Made by a program: the position numbers and the translations under genes. A stretch of 64,000 nt of DNA from Pedobacter frigoris (GTDB taxonomy: Bacteria; Bacteroidota; Bacteroidia; Sphingobacteriales; Sphingobacteriaceae). Each line of letters opens with the position of its first letter. The first letter of the stretch is position 1. The stretch spans positions 558,001 to 622,000 of the forward strand of contig NZ_SWBQ01000002.1 of the NCBI RefSeq assembly GCF_005116445.1, in the 5' to 3' direction. Below are positions 61,040 to 64,000 of the stretch, piece after piece. The notes below the pieces were generated by a model. The model searched no databases, had not been told where the DNA came from, and worked only from the letters and a program-made list of their open reading frames with translations.

Positions 61040-62614
61040 TTAATATTTACCTGATAATTCTTTAGCTACAGTTTCCAATACTCCTGTGATGCTATCATCA
61101 AATTTACCTGCTTTTAAAGCCTGTAAAGTTTCTGGATGACGCAACTCAAGCTGTTGTAAATATTCCGCTTCAAATTCCTTTATTTTATTTACAGGAACAG
61201 AACGCATCAAGTTTTTAGTACCAATGTAGATAATCGCAACTTGTTTCTCAACAGTCATTGGAGAGAACTGACCTTGCTTTAAGATCTCAACGTTACGTGC
61301 TCCTTTATCCAATACCGACTTAGTAGCAGCATCAAGATCCGAACCGAATTTAGAGAAAGCCTCTAATTCACGATATTGCGCCTGATCCAGTTTCAAAGTA
61401 CCTGCAACTTTCTTCATCGACTTGATCTGTGCATTACCACCTACACGTGATACCGAGATACCCACGTTAATAGCCGGACGAATACCAGAGTTGAACAAGT
61501 TACTCTCTAGGAAGATCTGTCCGTCAGTAATTGAAATTACGTTAGTCGGAATATACGCTGAAACGTCACCTGCCTGAGTTTCGATGATAGGAAGTGCAGT
61601 TAATGAACCACCACCTTTAACGATACCTTTCAATGATTCAGGAAGATCGTTCATTGCCTGAGCAATTTCATCATTAGAATTGATCTTTGCAGCACGCTCT
61701 AACAAACGACTGTGAAGATAGAACACGTCTCCAGGGTAAGCCTCACGGCCCGGTGGACGACGTAGCAACAATGAAACCTCACGGTAAGCTACAGCTTGTT
61801 TAGACAAGTCATCATAAACAATTAAAGCTGGTCTTCCAGTATCACGGAAGAACTCACCGATCGCTGCACCAGAGAATGGAGCATAGAACTGCAAAGGAGC
61901 AGGTTCAGCAGCAGAAGCCGCAACAACTACTGTATATGGCATTGCACCGTTCTCTTCTAAAGTACGCACAATGTTTGCTACAGTACTTGCTTTCTGTCCG
62001 CAAGCAACATATATACAGAACACAGGGTTACCTGCTTCGTAAAATTCTTTTTGGTTGATAATGGTATCGATACAAACTGCAGTTTTACCAATCTGACGGT
62101 CACCGATTACCAGCTCACGCTGTCCGCGACCAATTGGAATCATACCGTCAATAGCTTTGATACCAGTTTGCAAAGGTTCAGTAACTGGCTGACGATAAAT
62201 TACCCCTGGAGCTTTACGCTCGATTGGCATTTCATAAGTCTCACCAATAATTGGTCCTTTACCGTCGATAGGCTCGCCAAGTGTGTTTACAACACGACCC
62301 AACATGCCTTCACCAACTCTGATAGAAGCGATTTTCTTAGTACGTTTAATTGTATCACCTTCTTTGATCTTGTCAGATGGGCCCAAAAGTACCACACCAA
62401 CATTATCCTCTTCAAGGTTCAAAACAATACCTTGTAAGCCTGTTTCGAATTCAACTAGCTCACCTGATTGAACTTTAGTTAAACCATAAACACGGGCAAT
62501 ACCATCGCCCACCTGCAATACGGTACCAACTTCTTCAAGTTCTGCTTCTGATTTGAAGCCCGCCAATTGTTGCCTGATAATTGCCGATACTTCGTCTGGT
62601 CTTACCTCTACCAT
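61040..62614 (-). CDS. atpA: ATP synthase F1 subunit alpha
   Basis: 524 residues. Walker A-like G-D-R-Q-I-G-K-T, the catalytic-neighbour Arg region ([10 protein letters not shown]) and the typical N-terminus [14 protein letters not shown] is replaced by Q-I-G in the P-loop, seen in several Bacteroidota. Non-catalytic nucleotide-binding subunit. Confidence 0.98.
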   Translation of the reverse strand: MVEVRPDEVSAIIRQQLAGFKSEAELEEVGTVLQVGDGIARVYGLTKVQSGELVEFETGLQGIVLNLEEDNVGVVLLGPSDKIKEGDTIKRTKKIASIRVGEGMLGRVVNTLGEPIDGKGPIIGETYEMPIERKAPGVIYRQPVTEPLQTGIKAIDGMIPIGRGQRELVIGDRQIGKTAVCIDTIINQKEFYEAGNPVFCIYVACGQKASTVANIVRTLEENGAMPYTVVVAASAAEPAPLQFYAPFSGAAIGEFFRDTGRPALIVYDDLSKQAVAYREVSLLLRRPPGREAYPGDVFYLHSRLLERAAKINSNDEIAQAMNDLPESLKGIVKGGGSLTALPIIETQAGDVSAYIPTNVISITDGQIFLESNLFNSGIRPAINVGISVSRVGGNAQIKSMKKVAGTLKLDQAQYRELEAFSKFGSDLDAATKSVLDKGARNVEILKQGQFSPMTVEKQVAIIYIGTKNLMRSVPVNKIKEFEAEYLQQLELRHPETLQALKAGKFDDSITGVLETVAKELSGKY

Positions 62615-62676
62615 AATTTTATATTATTTCTTTTGTAAATCAGTATTATGTTATCTTTTATTATTCTAAGCCCGGA

Positions 62677-63225
62677 TTAAACAATACCCTGAGCAAATTC
62701 TTTTTTTAGTTTATTCAGTCCGCTTGAGATACTTGCATCAAATTGCTTATCTCCAACTTTTAAAATAAAGCCACCGATCAGATTAGCATTCACTTTTTCT
62801 CTGATCAACACTTCATTTGCACCTATTTCTTTTTTTACGATCGCTGTAATTTCAGTCCTGTTCGCCTCAGTAAGCTCAGTAGCCGAAGTTACCTCTGCTG
62901 TAACGATTCCTTTAATTTGATTGTATTGAGTAATAAAGGATTTCGCGATACCAAACAAAAGTGCCGAGCGTCCTTTATTAACCAATAACTTTAAAAAAGC
63001 TTTAGTTAACTGATGAACACTATTTCCAAATACGCCCTCTAATATCCCTGCTTTTTTGTCCAAAGGAACAATCGGATTTCTAAGGATCGCCTCCAACTCA
63101 GGACTACCATCGATCACCTGCTCTAAAACAACCATATCATTTTTAATATCCTCTAAAGCATTTTGCTCTGTAGAAAGATCAATTAATGACTTGGCGTATC
63201 TTGATGCTGCTTTATTTTCTAACAT
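62677..63225 (-). CDS. atpH: ATP synthase F1 subunit delta
   Basis: 182 residues. A-S-R-Y-A-K-S-L-I at the N-terminus and V-N-A-N-L-I-G-G-F-I-L-K-V-G-D-K-Q-F-D-A-S at the C-terminus are OSCP/delta hallmarks. Connects F1 to the peripheral stalk. Confidence 0.96.
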   Translation of the reverse strand: MLENKAASRYAKSLIDLSTEQNALEDIKNDMVVLEQVIDGSPELEAILRNPIVPLDKKAGILEGVFGNSVHQLTKAFLKLLVNKGRSALLFGIAKSFITQYNQIKGIVTAEVTSATELTEANRTEITAIVKKEIGANEVLIREKVNANLIGGFILKVGDKQFDASISSGLNKLKKEFAQGIV

Positions 63226-63254
63226 TTTATTCGGTATATCTGGCTAAACAAAAA

Positions 63255-63749
63255 CTAGTTTAATTCAACGTCTTTCAAAAGATTCGCTACTAAGTCTTGT
63301 TGCTTAGCTTTATCTTCCAATTGAGTACGTAATACACGCTCAGCGATATCAAGAGATAAAGTTGAAACCTGATTCTTCAATTCAGCTAAAGCAGCTTTCT
63401 TTTGGTTTTCAATTTCAATTTTAGCCTTCTCAATTAACTTAGCTCCTTCAGTTTGAGCCTGAGTTTTTGCCTCATGAACAATACTATCTTTTAAAGTCTT
63501 AGCTTCTTTTAGGATGCGGTCACGTTCTTCACGGGCTTCTTTCATTAACTCCTCATTCTGAGCAGTTAAACGGGTCATTTCTTGTTTTGCAAGTTCAGCT
63601 TTATTCAAAGCTTCATCAATTGATTGCTCACGCTCTTTAATGGCAGCCAATACTGGTTTCCAGGCAAATTTAGCCAGTAAAAACATCAGCAATAAAAACG
63701 CTATCGTTTGAAGGATAACCAAGCCAAATTCAGGTAATAATAAGTCCAT
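63255..63749 (-). CDS. atpF: ATP synthase F0 subunit b
   Basis: 164 residues. One N-terminal TM helix (about 8-27) followed by a long charged coiled coil (about 35-150) as in the b dimer of the peripheral stalk. 29 nt from atpH. Confidence 0.95.
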   Translation of the reverse strand: MDLLLPEFGLVILQTIAFLLLMFLLAKFAWKPVLAAIKEREQSIDEALNKAELAKQEMTRLTAQNEELMKEAREERDRILKEAKTLKDSIVHEAKTQAQTEGAKLIEKAKIEIENQKKAALAELKNQVSTLSLDIAERVLRTQLEDKAKQQDLVANLLKDVELN

Positions 63750-63794
63750 CTAAGTATGTATTAAAATATTCTTTTTCTTTTTTTAACAAAAAAA

Positions 63795-63818
63795 TGTACC
63801 AGGCATTCACCTGGTACA
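63795..63818 (-). terminator. Intercistronic terminator-like hairpin between atpE and atpF
   Basis: 9-bp stem TGTACCAGG (63795-63803) / CCTGGTACA (63810-63818), 6-nt loop, followed on the reverse strand by T7. It lies just after the atpE stop and could reduce read-through into atpF. Confidence 0.6.
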
Positions 63819-63827
63819 AATTAATTT

Positions 63828-64000
63828 TTAGCCATTACCCATTAGGGCAACTACTACTGCGAAAAGCGCAACAGCTTCAACGAATGCTGCAGCGATCAAC
63901 ATTGCAGTTTGGATTTTAGAGGCTGCTTCCGGCTGACGAGCGATACCGTCCATAGCGGAACCACCAATTCTACCGATACCTAGACCAGCGCCAATCGCAG
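63828..64000 (-). CDS. atpE: ATP synthase F0 subunit c, C-terminal part (cut by window edge)
   Basis: 57 residues visible: G-L-G-I-G-R-I-G-G-S-A-M-D-G-I-A-R-Q-P in the loop between helices, then helix 2 with the ion-carrying Glu in A-A-F-V-E-A-V-A-L-F. The Glu is followed by Ala, not the Ser/Thr of Na+-type rings, so a proton-translocating ring is likely. The N-terminal helix lies beyond 64000. Confidence 0.95.
   Translation of the reverse strand, partial: AIGAGLGIGRIGGSAMDGIARQPEAASKIQTAMLIAAAFVEAVALFAVVVALMGNG

Overview
The window reads as chromosomal DNA of a Bacteroidota bacterium, most likely of the family Sphingobacteriaceae (Pedobacter-like). Reasons: a gliding lipoprotein GldB, PorT-type and CarboxypepD-reg/TonB-type outer-membrane proteins, DUF4349/DUF4139/SIMPL proteins, an ATP synthase cluster (E-F-H-A-G order) with no beta/epsilon genes attached, promoters with the TTTG / TAnnTTTG signature of the Bacteroidota sigma factor, and almost no Shine-Dalgarno sequences. 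There is no prophage, CRISPR array, rRNA operon or intact insertion sequence. Most genes are housekeeping genes in short operons separated by strong palindromic terminators.

Layout. 1-8.7 kb: start of mutL (reverse), a serine hydrolase carrying a GH3 C-terminal domain without its catalytic domain, a 2OG-Fe(II) oxygenase, exported MsrA, an NlpE-like lipoprotein, an outer-membrane barrel and a large MG2/TonB-plug protein. 8.7-16.6 kb: regulatory region with a padR-pspC operon, a 52-residue membrane ORF facing a DACNV (DisA-like) protein, and a TonB receptor divergent from a DtxR/MntR regulator across a good iron-box-like operator; then a DUF2130 protein. 16.6-21.2 kb: dgkA-recO-tRNA-Val-tRNA-Val-rlmF on the reverse strand, a degenerate tRNA-like gene with its own promoter and terminator, a thioesterase and fabV.

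21.2-32.3 kb: a cytochrome-c/PQQ sugar dehydrogenase, then a tightly spaced operon TMEM220-eboA-eboB-eboC-eboD-eboE-eboF, followed by a Tat-exported phospholipase C. The ebo genes (prenyltransferase, DHQ-synthase-like cyclase, two TIM-barrel proteins, phosphodiesterase) form the most interesting system here: a conserved metabolite-trafficking cluster whose cargo in heterotrophs is unknown.

32.3-35.7 kb: a decaying glycan-utilisation patch. An intact M60 mucin-type peptidase stands beside a sulfatase remnant and a frameshifted SGNH-hydrolase/alpha-beta-hydrolase gene whose 3' part has been replaced by a YdeI/OmdA-type domain. 35.9-54.3 kb: ileS-dksA-like-lspA, SIMPL protein, serS, rsmI, PH/SHOCT protein, lnt, nadE, porT-like, gldB, patatin, comB, gcvT, GT4, rnhB. 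54.3-64 kb: GT2 plus flippase-like protein, ruvC, DUF4349 lipoprotein, DUF4139 protein, and the atpE-atpF-atpH-atpA-atpG cluster running off the right edge.

Candidate novelties: the ebo operon with two possible extra members; a tRNA-like gene with a UCA anticodon; the hydrolase/OmdA chimera; a recurrent promoter geometry (TAnnTTTG 4-7 nt before ATG) predicting near-leaderless mRNAs; and several loop-free perfect palindromes used as terminators.
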